DNA of 37,507 bases from an uncultured Collinsella sp. (GCA_959606065.1 CAUHHV010000023.1:1-37507); one strand, 5' to 3'; positions 26,094 to 34,845 are shown, numbered from the stretch's first letter. The notes: generated by a model not told the origin, from the sequence alone. A program made the numbers and translations.

Positions 26094-26157
26094 TTCTTTT
26101 AGGCTGTCAGCCTGCTAGGATGTAGAGCGGACTTTAGCTATATAAGGAGAATCCGAC

Positions 26158-27375
26158 GTGTCTATGCGTACCGATGATTTTGACTATAACCTTCCTGAGG
26201 AACTGATTGCCCAGGCTCCTGCCGAGCCGCGTGACTCCTGCCGCCTGCTGGTGGTGGATCGCAAAGGCTCCCAGGCAGGAACGCCGCTGGAGCATGGTGG
26301 CACCGTCGAGCACCGCATCTTCCGCGACATCATCGACTATATCGAGCCGGGCGATGTGCTCGTCATCAACAAGACGCGCGTGATGCCGGCCCGCCTGATC
26401 GGTCGCAAGGCAGGCTCGGGCGGCGTGGTCGAGACGCTGCTGCTCAAGCGTCGCGAGGATGTTGATCCGCTGGGCCATGTTTGGGAGTGCCTGGTCAAGC
26501 CGGGCAAGCGTCTGAAGCCCGGTGCCCAGATTGAGTATCGCGCCGGTGGCGCCCATGCGCCCGAGGGGGCTCCCGTGGTACTGACGGCCGAGGTCGTCGA
26601 CTTTGTCACCGATAGCCGCGGCGGCCGTCTGGTGCGCTTTGAGCCGGCCGGTTGCAATGCCGCCGGCGAGCCGCGCACGCTCGACGAGGCCATTCACGCC
26701 GCCGGTCACGTGCCGCTGCCGCCCTACATTACCGATTACGAAGGCGATCCCGAGAAGTACCAGACCGTCTATGCCATGAAGGAGGAGCACTCGGCTGCCG
26801 CTCCTACGGCGGGTCTGCACTTTACCCCCGAGCTCATGGCCGCTATCGAGGCCAAGGGCGCGAAGTTTGCCGCCGTCGAGCTCGAGGTGGGTATTGATAC
26901 CTTCCGTCTGGTGGAGGAGGACGACCCCACGCAGCACGTCATGCACACCGAGCGCTACCACGTGTCACAGGAGGTTGTCGACGCCGTGCATAAGGCGAAG
27001 GCCGAGGGGCACCGCGTGATCGCCGTCGGCACCACCGCAGTACGCTCGCTCGAGAGCGCCTTTGACGCTGAGGCACCGGTGTCTGATCCGGCCGTGACGG
27101 CGCGCTATTTTGAGGGCCGCGAGGATGGGGCCGACACGCTCGGCCGCGGCGACATCGTGGTGCGCGAGAACGCGACGACGCAGCTCTACCTCATGCCCGG
27201 CTCGACCTATCACGTGGTCGACGCGCTGATCACGAACTTCCACGTGCCGCGCTCCACGCTCATGATGCTCGTGAGCGCACTTGCCACCCGCGACCAGATC
27301 ATGGATGCCTATGCCGCCGCCATCGAGGAGCGCTACCGCTTCTTCAGCTTTGGCGACGCCATGCTCATTTTGTAG
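26158..27375 (+). CDS. queA: S-adenosylmethionine:tRNA ribosyltransferase-isomerase QueA
   Basis: A 405-residue QueA, which transfers and isomerises the ribosyl part of SAM onto preQ1-modified tRNA to give epoxyqueuosine. Features: DFDYNLPEELIAQAPAEPRD at the start, VINKTRVMPARLIGRK, a beta-rich middle, then EEHSAAAPTAGLHFT and ITNFHVPRSTLMMLVSA. It is longer than many QueA proteins because of the 310-330 region (EAPVSDPAVTARYFEGREDG). GTG 26158 is the start, 8 bases after AAGGAG; ATG 26164 would be too far. Together with queH it forms a late queuosine cluster. Confidence 0.95.
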   Translation: MSMRTDDFDYNLPEELIAQAPAEPRDSCRLLVVDRKGSQAGTPLEHGGTVEHRIFRDIIDYIEPGDVLVINKTRVMPARLIGRKAGSGGVVETLLLKRREDVDPLGHVWECLVKPGKRLKPGAQIEYRAGGAHAPEGAPVVLTAEVVDFVTDSRGGRLVRFEPAGCNAAGEPRTLDEAIHAAGHVPLPPYITDYEGDPEKYQTVYAMKEEHSAAAPTAGLHFTPELMAAIEAKGAKFAAVELEVGIDTFRLVEEDDPTQHVMHTERYHVSQEVVDAVHKAKAEGHRVIAVGTTAVRSLESAFDAEAPVSDPAVTARYFEGREDGADTLGRGDIVVRENATTQLYLMPGSTYHVVDALITNFHVPRSTLMMLVSALATRDQIMDAYAAAIEERYRFFSFGDAMLIL

Positions 27376-27540
27376 GTTACGGCGTTTTGCAAACGCCGTA
27401 ACCGGCCGACGCTGCAAACCCCCCTAAGCGGCAATCTGACGTTCAATCGTCGGGCATGACCAGAAGGTCAATGCCCTCCTCTTTCACGTCACCTTGCTCG
27501 CTTAGGGGCGTTTTCGCTGACTTTGCCAAAGCATCGGCAG
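27375..27540 (+). repeat. Structured repeat, copy 1 (after queA)
   Basis: The element starts at the last base of the queA stop. Hairpin A has a perfect 13-bp stem (27375-27387 with 27391-27403). The linker CCGGCCGACGCTGC follows (27402-27415). A long outer stem pairs CCCCTAAGCG (27421-27430) with CGCTTAGGGG (27499-27508) and continues through CAA/TTG and TGACGT/ACGTCA. Its tip is GGGCAT GACC, an AGAA loop, then GGTC A ATGCCC (27452-27476). The tail CGCTGAC..TTGCCAAAGCATCGGC ends it. There is no T-run after hairpin A, so it is not an ordinary terminator. See copy 2 at 30585-30785. Confidence 0.8.
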
Positions 27541-27542
27541 GT

Positions 27543-27645
27543 ACTCATTGGGGACGTACTTAAATGAGTGCCTGCAGAATGAGAGTGGATAATCTCCCGT
27601 TTTTTGCCTGCTTGGGGGCTCAAAGTGGGAGATTATCCACTCTCG
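27543..27645. repeat. Two-hairpin intergenic repeat GTGGATAATCTCCC, copy 1
   Basis: A small stem ACTCATT/AAATGAGT around GGGGACGTACTT (27543-27569) is followed by an 18-bp perfect stem (27581-27598 with 27627-27644) enclosing a T-rich then G-rich loop. A second copy lies at 30811-30911. Confidence 0.8.
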
Positions 27646-27656
27646 TCATTGGGCTT

Positions 27657-27708
27657 GTCGTTGGGGACGTTCTTGTTTGACTAGTCGTTTAAGAACGTCC
27701 CCAATGAC
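27657..27708. repeat. Long palindrome GGGGACGTTCTT
   Basis: An 18-bp inverted repeat (27657-27674 with 27691-27708, one G-T pair) with a loop containing ACTAGT. It abuts the stop codon of the coiled-coil gene. No T-run follows on either strand, so it may or may not terminate. Confidence 0.75.
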
Positions 27709-29489
27709 TACTTGCTTGCGAACAGCCAGACTAGGATGATCACCAGGATTGCGGCGACGATGCAGACGATGGCGCCGGTGAATTTGATGCGTGAGTCGCG
27801 GGTACGTTCGCGCACCGCGTCCTCGGTGGCCTCGAGCTGGGCGACTTCTCGCTCGGTCTCGGTGTGTTCGGCTTTGTCTCGGGCCAAGGATCCTGCAAGC
27901 GACTCAGTGATCTCTGGGTGGTCGTGCACTTCGGTCGCCTGTTCGATGATCGACTGCGCATGTGCGGCATCTGCTTGGGCGTTGGCGATGCTCTGCTCCT
28001 GGTCGCGGCGTGCCTTGTCCTCGGCAGTGATCTTCTCGCGCAGTTCGCGCTGACGAGTCGCGGCGGCTGTCTTCGCCGTCTGCAGCTCGTCGCGCGCGGC
28101 ATCGGCTTCGGTCGTCACGGCTTGGTGCGCGCGTTTTGCGTCGGCGATAGGGGCTTGAGCCTGCTCGACGGCCTGCTCGGCTGCGGCAAGCGAGTGCTCA
28201 AGGTCGGCGGTGATACGCGGGACATCTTCTTCGGCTTTACGCAGGGCATCTGCCGTGTCGGAAATCTGCATCGAGAGCTCGCTGGTGCGCACCGTATAGT
28301 TGGCGGGATTTGCCGAGGGATTGCGTTGCAGCTCGGCATACTCATGACGCAGCGTCTCGAGCTGGGCGCGCGTGGCGTCGACGGTTTGTTGTGCGGCGGC
28401 AATGCCGGCGTCTCGCTCTGCCTTCACCTTGTCGCGGATGCGCTTGGAATCCTCAAGACGTCGAACGAGGCGGTTGCCGGTCTCGCGCGAGCTCGCCTCG
28501 CGGGCCTCCACGGCATCGAGCGCGGCCTTCAGACGGAGCTCAGTCGCGTCATCCTCTGTCTTCATTTGTTCGAGCTGACCCTTGAGCTCTGTCGCTTTGG
28601 AGGCGTGGGCATCACGGTCAATCTCGGCGGCCGCTGCAGTCTTTTGGGCCGTGGCAATCGCCTGGCGCTGGTCGGCGACGATCTGGTCGTAGCGGCCTGC
28701 GATATCCTGGCGCGTCTCGAGTTCCTCGGCCTGATCGGCAATGCGCTGCTCAAGTTCGGCCAGGTGGGCGCGGGCATCGGCAAGTGCCTTTTTCGCGGCG
28801 TTCATCTCGCGCATGGCCGAGGCACCCTGGGCGATAAAGGTGCCCACGGCGTTCGCAGTGTTCGAGACAGCGGTCCCCAGATCGCGGCTCGCGGCGGAGG
28901 AGTGCGGGGCGGTCGGGCGAGCGGTGTCGGCAGCGTCCGCATCGGCAGCCTGCGGCACGGCGATATTGCCGGTACCGCCCTCGATTACAGAAAAGCCTGC
29001 TGCGTGCGGGTCGACCGCATCGGCACCAATCGTGGGATGCTCGAGCTGCAGAAACGAGGGCATGGTGCTGCCCTGGTCGGCAACCGGAGTCTCGCCGGGT
29101 ACGAAGGTCGAGGCTGCCTCGGCGGCCTCCTCTTCCTCGGCGTCAACGTCAGCGTCGGCCACGGCGTCTTTCATCGCTTTGACGGCATCCATCATGGAGT
29201 CCATGACGGCGTCGAGCTCTTCTTCCGAAGACACCTCGATGGGACCTGCTGCTTGCGGAGCGTTCTCAGCCTTGGGCTCAGTATCGCTCGGGTCCGGCTG
29301 CTCTAGCTGCTCTTCTTTGTCTTGCTCTGCGGCGACATTTGCGTCTGCGGCCTCGTCTGCGGCGGCAGGAGCCTCCTCGACAGCGGCATCAATGCCGCCA
29401 TCGCTTCTGGTGGAAGTATCGCAGCCGTCAATGGTGTCTGCGGAGTTATCAATATGCTGTTGAGTCTGGGGGTCCAGCTCGTCTGTCAT
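27708..29489 (-). CDS. Coiled-coil protein with C-terminal membrane anchor
   Basis: A 593-residue protein. Residues 1-170 are acidic and low complexity (Ala/Glu/Asp). Residues about 230-550 form long heptad-rich coiled coils rich in Ala, Glu, Arg and Gln, including SDTADALRKAEEDV and TRQRELREKITAEDKARRDQ. The protein ends in one membrane helix (FTGAIVCIVAAILVIILVWLF) with a two-residue tail, so it is tail-anchored with the coils in the cytoplasm. ATG 29489 has GAGGAG at 9 bases, while ATG 29495 would be too close. It might be a structural or scaffolding protein near the membrane. No family is recognised. Confidence 0.8.
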   Translation of the reverse strand: MTDELDPQTQQHIDNSADTIDGCDTSTRSDGGIDAAVEEAPAAADEAADANVAAEQDKEEQLEQPDPSDTEPKAENAPQAAGPIEVSSEEELDAVMDSMMDAVKAMKDAVADADVDAEEEEAAEAASTFVPGETPVADQGSTMPSFLQLEHPTIGADAVDPHAAGFSVIEGGTGNIAVPQAADADAADTARPTAPHSSAASRDLGTAVSNTANAVGTFIAQGASAMREMNAAKKALADARAHLAELEQRIADQAEELETRQDIAGRYDQIVADQRQAIATAQKTAAAAEIDRDAHASKATELKGQLEQMKTEDDATELRLKAALDAVEAREASSRETGNRLVRRLEDSKRIRDKVKAERDAGIAAAQQTVDATRAQLETLRHEYAELQRNPSANPANYTVRTSELSMQISDTADALRKAEEDVPRITADLEHSLAAAEQAVEQAQAPIADAKRAHQAVTTEADAARDELQTAKTAAATRQRELREKITAEDKARRDQEQSIANAQADAAHAQSIIEQATEVHDHPEITESLAGSLARDKAEHTETEREVAQLEATEDAVRERTRDSRIKFTGAIVCIVAAILVIILVWLFASK

Positions 29490-29628
29490 AGGCATGTGCT
29501 CCTCATCGTTGTTTGTCACCCTATGATAAAGTCTCGCGCCGACATCCCGCGCGCTGCAGCAAAGTTTCAAAACGTGTTCGATGGCTCGTGTCGATAGCAA
29601 AAACTCGGCCACTTTATCCAGTTTGTAC

Positions 29629-29657
29629 TTGACAATCCCTTCGCCGAAAGACGTTAT
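29629..29657 (+). promoter_or_regulatory. Candidate promoter of the SDR gene
   Basis: TTGACA (29629-29634) with CGTTAT 17 bases downstream (29652-29657), in the 290-base divergent region between the coiled-coil gene and the SDR gene. The -35 is perfect and the -10 is weak. No gene was seen in the rest of this region. Confidence 0.4.
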
Positions 29658-29783
29658 GCCGTTCGCCTACCGAGGCCTTTTCTATTCACTTGAACACGCT
29701 AAAGTTGCATGTCAGCTTTTGGCGCGTGAAGTTGGATGCGCGCAGTCGACGGGCGGGCCCGTCGCGATTTGAAAGGACTTTGT

Positions 29784-30584
29784 ATGGGACTTTTCACTGG
29801 TAAGACCGTGATCGTCACCGGCGGCGGCAAGGCCACGCTCAAGGACGGCTCCGCTGGCTCCATCGGTTACGGCATCGATATCGCTTTTGCCAAGGAGGGC
29901 GCGAACCTCGTCATCACCGGCCGCAACGTTGCCAAGCTCGAGGCCGCCAAGGAGTCTCTCGAGGCTGAGTACGGCGTTAAGGTTCTTCCTGTTCAGGCCG
30001 ATGTCTCCGCCGGTCAGGACAACGAGGCCGTCGTGCAGAACGTTATCGACAAGGCGATTGAGGAGTTCGGTCGCATCGACGCCGTCGTTAACAACGCTCA
30101 GGCCAGCGCCTCGGGCGTGACCATCGCCGACCACACCATGGATCAGTTTAACCTGGCCATTTACTCCGGTCTGTATGCCACCTATCTGTACATGCAGAAG
30201 GCCTATCCGCACCTGAAGGAGACCAAGGGCTCCGTGGTCAACTTTGCTTCGGGCGCCGGCCTGTTTGGCAACTACGGCCAGTGCAGCTATGCTGCCGCCA
30301 AGGAGGGCATCCGCGGCCTGACTCGCGTCGCCGCCAACGAGTGGGGCAAGGACGGCATCAACGTCAACATCGTTTGCCCGCTTGCTTGGACCGCCGCGCT
30401 CGAGAACTTCCAAGATGCCTATCCCGAGGCGTTCAAGGCCAACGTCCACATGCCGCCGGCAGGCCACTACGGCGACGTCGAGAAGGAAATCGGCCGCGTT
30501 GTCGTTCAGCTCTGCGGTCCCGACTTTAAGTATATGAACGGCGAGACCGTCACCCTCGAGGGTGGCATGGGCCAGCGTCCTTAG
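29784..30584 (+). CDS. SDR oxidoreductase, 12-alpha-hydroxysteroid dehydrogenase-like
   Basis: A 266-residue classical short-chain dehydrogenase. The nucleotide loop VTGGG...SIGYG (11-30) carries an insert, KATLKDGSAG, between its glycines. NNAQ (103-106) replaces the usual NNAG. The catalytic residues are Ser156 (NFASGAG), Tyr169 and Lys173 (SYAAAKEG). GETVTLEGGMGQRP closes the protein. From memory, NNAQASASG, NFASGAGLFGN and the GGMG.RP ending occur in bile-acid 12-alpha-HSDHs of gut clostridia and Eggerthella, which oxidise the 12-hydroxyl of cholate. That would suit a gut coriobacterium, but I could not run a comparison. The start ATG 29784 follows GAAAGGAC. Confidence 0.85.
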   Translation: MGLFTGKTVIVTGGGKATLKDGSAGSIGYGIDIAFAKEGANLVITGRNVAKLEAAKESLEAEYGVKVLPVQADVSAGQDNEAVVQNVIDKAIEEFGRIDAVVNNAQASASGVTIADHTMDQFNLAIYSGLYATYLYMQKAYPHLKETKGSVVNFASGAGLFGNYGQCSYAAAKEGIRGLTRVAANEWGKDGINVNIVCPLAWTAALENFQDAYPEAFKANVHMPPAGHYGDVEKEIGRVVVQLCGPDFKYMNGETVTLEGGMGQRP

Positions 30585-30785
30585 GGGTTCCGCCGTTCTA
30601 CCGAACGGCGGACCGGCCGACGCTGCGCGGTCACCAGAGCGACAACTTGTCATTCAAAGAGGGCGGCATGACCAGAAGGTCAATGCCGCCCTCTTTTCAT
30701 GCCAATTTGTTCGCCCTGGTGACCGCTCGCTGACGTTGTCAAAACATCGGCGTTGTCAAAACATCGGCGTTGCCAAAACATCGGC
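30585..30785 (+). repeat. Structured repeat, copy 2 (after the SDR gene), with 3 x 17-bp tandem repeat
   Basis: Same layout as 27375-27540. Hairpin A (30586-30598 with 30603-30614, one bulge) starts just after the stop. The linker CCGGCCGACGCTGC lies at 30613-30626. The outer stem runs 30627-30645 with 30707-30726 (GCGGTCACCAG with CTGGTGACCGC, one mismatch and one bulge). The core hairpin runs 30656-30696, an 18-bp stem with one bulged A and the AGAA loop. The outer stem shares almost no sequence with copy 1 but pairs equally well. The tail is GCTGAC plus GTTGTCAAAACATCGGC three times (30735-30785, third copy with one change). Confidence 0.82.
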
Positions 30786-30810
30786 GTTGGCGTGGCTGGT
30801 AAATAGCTCC

Positions 30811-30911
30811 ACTCATCGGGGACGTACTTAAATGAGTGCCCGCAGAATGAAAGTGGATAATCTCCCGTTTTTGGGCTGTGCTTTGGGCAAAAGTGGGAGA
30901 TTATCCACGCT
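30811..30911. repeat. Two-hairpin intergenic repeat GTGGATAATCTCCC, copy 2
   Basis: ACTCATCGGGGACGTACTT then AAATGAGTGCC, followed by a 14-bp perfect stem GTGGATAATCTCCC (30853-30866) with GGGAGATTATCCAC (30895-30908). It is nearly identical to 27543-27645 in the stems but differs in the loop. With the structured repeat it fills the 470-base gap between the SDR and tgt genes; about 140 bases before tgt hold only promoter-like sequence. Confidence 0.8.
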
Positions 30912-31055
30912 CATCCGGTAAGCGTCCAAAAATTCACGCTCATTTGCCGTGTCCCTGCCGTATCCTCCTCGCGCCAGTTTCTGTCGAGTCGGTGCTTCTT
31001 GCGGGTTGCCCGTATAATGGTTTGCGTATGAACCGCAACCAAGGAGTTCCAGTTT

Positions 31056-32195
<1,140 letters not shown>

Positions 32196-32344
32196 GAGCG
32201 GCGCGGGCGCTTGCAGAGCGCGGGCAACGGCAAGGGGCGAGCGCCGGCCGGTCATCACGTTTGCTAACACCGCTTGCGCGACCGATGACCGATAGCTTGC
32301 AAGCACTTGATGCATCGTGGGTACCATACCGAATAGTTGATGTT

Positions 32345-32395
32345 CGGGCGGGTGTTTGACGCATGGCGTCGACCCCGCCCGTTTTTCTTTTTCTC
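32345..32395 (+). terminator. Leader terminator just before the LOG-family gene
   Basis: The stem CGGGCGGG...CCCGCCCG encloses a second stem, GACGC/GCGTC, and is followed by TTTTTCTTTTT (32382-32392). It can end tgt transcripts. It stops only a few bases before the ribosome site of the next gene (32398-32403), and a possible promoter (TTGATG, TACCAT near 32307-32326) lies upstream of it, so it may also act as an attenuator. Confidence 0.75.
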
Positions 32396-32408
32396 GATAG
32401 GAGTACCC

Positions 32409-33167
32409 ATGATTAAGAATGAGAACGTCGAGGGCGAGCCTGCCTACGACGAGACGTACCGCCGCGGCCCCGTGGTCATGCGCGGCCCCATGATTCCCAA
32501 GGACAACACCTACGCCAACCTGCTGGCGCCCGAGGACTCGACCGACTGGTTGCACACCGACCCCTGGCGCGTGCTGCGCATTCAGGCAGAGTTCGTTGAT
32601 GGTTTTGGCGCACTTGCCGAGCTTGGTCCTGCGGTGACCATCTTCGGCAGTGCCCGCACGCCCAAGACCGATCCGCTCTACAAGGCGGCACGCGCCGTTG
32701 GCCGCAAGATCGCCCAGCGCGGCGTGGCGGTTATCACCGGCGGTGGTCCCGGCGTCATGGAGGCGGCCAACAGGGGAGCGGCGAGCGCCAACGGCAAGTC
32801 GGTCGGCTTGGGTATCGAGCTTCCGCACGAGCAGGGGCTCAATAAATACGTGAACCTCGGCATGGACTTCCGCTACTTCTTTGTGCGCAAAACCATGTTC
32901 GTTAAGTACAGCTCGGGCGCCATCGTATTTCCCGGCGGCTTTGGCACGCTCGACGAGATGTTCGAGGTTCTCACGCTGGTGCAGACGCACAAGGTCAAGC
33001 GCATGCCGCTCGTGCTGGTGGGCACCGAGTACTGGCAGGGCCTATTCGACTGGCTCAACGGCCCGGTGATGAGCACCGGTATGATTAGCCCGCTCGATCC
33101 GGATCTGGTACACATTACCGACGACCTCAACGAGGCCGTTGACATTGCGCTCAGCGGGCTGATGTAG
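32409..33167 (+). CDS. LOG/TIGR00730-family nucleotide phosphoribohydrolase
   Basis: A 252-residue protein of the LOG (lysine decarboxylase-like) Rossmann family. Members cleave nucleoside 5'-monophosphates to base and ribose 5-phosphate, as in cytokinin activation. The signatures are VTIFGSAR, ITGGGPGVMEAAN (near 110) and FPGGFGTLDEMFE (near 174), with the preceding FFVRKTMFVKYSSGAIV typical of the family. ATG 32409 has TAGGAG 5 bases upstream. The frame is open back to 32337, through the leader terminator, but this extension is not protein-like. The natural substrate is unknown. Confidence 0.88.
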   Translation: MIKNENVEGEPAYDETYRRGPVVMRGPMIPKDNTYANLLAPEDSTDWLHTDPWRVLRIQAEFVDGFGALAELGPAVTIFGSARTPKTDPLYKAARAVGRKIAQRGVAVITGGGPGVMEAANRGAASANGKSVGLGIELPHEQGLNKYVNLGMDFRYFFVRKTMFVKYSSGAIVFPGGFGTLDEMFEVLTLVQTHKVKRMPLVLVGTEYWQGLFDWLNGPVMSTGMISPLDPDLVHITDDLNEAVDIALSGLM

Positions 33168-33197
33168 ATCAATCGTGCCCACGCGACATGAATACGC

Positions 33198-33248
33198 ATG
33201 GCAATCTGATGTTATCTAACATCAGATTGCCATTTATATTGGGTATAC
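33198..33248 (+). promoter_or_regulatory. 17-bp perfect palindrome and -10 of the toxin-antitoxin operon
   Basis: An inverted repeat 33198-33214 with 33217-33233 and a 2-nt centre, followed by an extended -10-like GGGTATACT (33240-33248). Its inner TGATGTTA/TAACATCA is a plausible binding site for the ribbon-helix-helix antitoxin, which would repress its own promoter. It could also terminate the LOG gene. Confidence 0.6.
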
Positions 33249-33280
33249 TGGTGTAAAAGACGAGGGCGAGGAGGTCGCAA

Positions 33281-33580
33281 ATGTCTACAGCAACAGTTAA
33301 GCCTACGACGGTTCGAATCGAAGAGGGGCTCAAGGAGCAGGCGACTGAGTTCTTGGATTCGGTCGGCCTCAGCCTCAATTCCTATCTCAATCTTGCCGTT
33401 CGGCAGCTGGTAAATCAGCGAAAGATTCCTTTTGAGATTGTAGGAAGGGCGGAGGTGCCCAACGAGGTGACGAGGCGCGCCATGGTGATCGCCGAGGCTC
33501 ATGAGCTGGGGATTTTGCCGGACGATAGCCTGTCATTCAATAACGCTGATGAGCTTATGTCATTCCTCGATGAGGAATAG
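33281..33580 (+). CDS. RelB/DinJ-family antitoxin
   Basis: A 99-residue antitoxin. The N-terminal ribbon-helix-helix DNA-binding domain (TTVRIEEGLKEQATEFLDSV, then LNSYLNLAVRQLV) resembles DinJ/RelB, and the acidic C-terminal tail (NNADELMSFLDEE) would wrap the toxin. GAGGAGG precedes ATG 33281. The toxin gene starts 2 bases after its stop, so the two are translationally coupled. The palindrome upstream suggests autorepression. Confidence 0.88.
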   Translation: MSTATVKPTTVRIEEGLKEQATEFLDSVGLSLNSYLNLAVRQLVNQRKIPFEIVGRAEVPNEVTRRAMVIAEAHELGILPDDSLSFNNADELMSFLDEE

Positions 33581-33582
33581 CG

Positions 33583-33891
33583 ATGTTCGAGATTAAAGTC
33601 GAGGCTCAATTTAAGGTGGACTACAAACGAACGATGCGCATGCATCCGCAGCTAAAAAGTGAGTTTAAAGCGGCGGTTGCAGAGCTTGTGGCTCATGGGT
33701 CACTTCCGGCGGAGTATGGCGCCCACGAGCTCTCAAACCCGGGCGGAAACTACAACGGCCACATCGATTTCCACCTATCCGATGGCTTGGTCGATGTGGT
33801 CGTTCTTTATCTTCCCCATAAGACTAACCCAGTGATTAGGCTGGTGAGAATGGGCACTCATCAGGAACTGTTTCAGGGTCCGCTGGGCTGA
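33583..33891 (+). CDS. YafQ-family mRNA-interferase toxin
   Basis: A 102-residue RelE-superfamily toxin of the YafQ type, which cleaves mRNA on the ribosome. The positions matching the YafQ catalytic set are present: His48 (AHEL), His64 and Asp67 (DFHLSD), and His93 (GTHQELF). The Trp that follows the catalytic Asp in E. coli YafQ is Gly68 here. It is paired with the RelB/DinJ antitoxin gene 2 bases upstream. It appears intact and probably active when released. Confidence 0.88.
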   Translation: MFEIKVEAQFKVDYKRTMRMHPQLKSEFKAAVAELVAHGSLPAEYGAHELSNPGGNYNGHIDFHLSDGLVDVVVLYLPHKTNPVIRLVRMGTHQELFQGPLG

Positions 33892-33903
33892 TCGCCGATT
33901 TCT

Positions 33904-33969
33904 AAGTTGCGGTGGAATAGGGATTGATTGGCGGCTAATAAGCCAAAAACAGTCCCTATTCCACCGCAA
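33904..33969. repeat. Long palindrome TTGCGGTGGAATAG, copy 1
   Basis: A perfect 17-bp stem (33907-33923 with 33953-33969) with a second hairpin in its loop (GGCT AATA AGCC). It lies between the convergent toxin and DegV genes, where it may serve as a terminator. Copy 2 is at 37203-37271. Confidence 0.8.
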
Positions 33970-33984
33970 GAGGTAAAGGTGCCC

Positions 33985-34845
33985 CTAGTGGATGGGCTGG
34001 TAGCGGGGGCAGTAGCTGATGGCGATGGCATCGACGCCTACGTGGGTGGCGATGGTGCAGCCGATGGGGCCAGTGCCGGCGTCTACGTAGTCCTGGCCCG
34101 CGAGCGCCTCGTTGACAAGTTCCTGCTCCTCGGCGGCGCCGGTCGTGAGCACGCGCACGCTGGAGCCCGGATGCTCGGCCAAAAATGCGAGGCAATCGGT
34201 CATGGTGTTGGCAACGATGCGCTTGGCGCCGCGGCCCTTTTTGACGGCCTTGATCTCGCCCGATTTCCACTCCGGCGAAACGGCCAGGCGAATGTTGAGC
34301 ATCTGCGTCAACTGGCCGGCGAGCTTGGGCGCGCGGCCGTTCTTAACGAGGTTCTCGAGCGTGCGCGGAATCAGCAACAGGTGGGCGTCGGGCAGGGTCG
34401 CGCGGATCTGCGCCTCGGTCTCGTCCAGGCTGCGGCCGTCCTCGCGCATGGCCAGCGCGTACTCCACCAGCAGGCCCTCGGCGCCCGAGCCGGTGCGCGA
34501 ATCGATGCAGCGCACGTCGAGCTCGTGGGTTTCGGCCGTCAGGCATGCGTTGGCATAGCAGGCGGACCACTCGCTGCATAGCGAGATAAAGATCGCGCTA
34601 TCGTGGCCGTCGGCGCGTACGCGGTCGAAGAGTGCCTTGAACTCGCCGGCGCTCGGCTGCGAGGTGTGCGGCAGCTGCTCGGAGCCGGCCATGCGGGCGA
34701 CGTACTCCTCGGCGGTAATCTGCACCTGGTCGAGCAGGTCCTCGCCCTCGATAATCACATGCAGCGGAATCACGTAAATGCCGAGCTCTTGGGCGCGGGC
34801 GGGGGAGATGTCCGACGTGGAGTCGGTTATGATGGCAAAAGACAT
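33985..34845 (-). CDS. DegV-family protein, second copy
   Basis: A 286-residue DegV (FakB-like) fatty-acid-binding protein. It begins with the typical FAIITDSTSDISPARAQELGI and has LPHTSQPSAGEF, the ligand-site Thr-Ser. The usual LSSGLSGTY stretch reads LCSEWSACYANA, a marked change near the fatty-acid or phosphate site that the other DegV here (18981) does not have. ATG 34845 is followed by the canonical N-terminus; the frame extends 19 codons further but that part is not family-like. It is divergent from the HAD gene, with a dyad between them. Confidence 0.9.
   Translation of the reverse strand: MSFAIITDSTSDISPARAQELGIYVIPLHVIIEGEDLLDQVQITAEEYVARMAGSEQLPHTSQPSAGEFKALFDRVRADGHDSAIFISLCSEWSACYANACLTAETHELDVRCIDSRTGSGAEGLLVEYALAMREDGRSLDETEAQIRATLPDAHLLLIPRTLENLVKNGRAPKLAGQLTQMLNIRLAVSPEWKSGEIKAVKKGRGAKRIVANTMTDCLAFLAEHPGSSVRVLTTGAAEEQELVNEALAGQDYVDAGTGPIGCTIATHVGVDAIAISYCPRYQPIH

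Noticed and set aside
29581..29772. 63-codon plus-strand frame before the SDR gene
   Set aside because: No ribosome site or family features, and it overlaps the likely promoter of the SDR gene.
30735..30785. Possible CRISPR array
   Set aside because: The three 17-bp units are directly adjacent, with no spacers, and no cas genes are near.
33300..33330. tRNA T-arm-like GGTTCGAATCG
   Set aside because: It lies inside the antitoxin reading frame and no acceptor or anticodon stem pairs around it.
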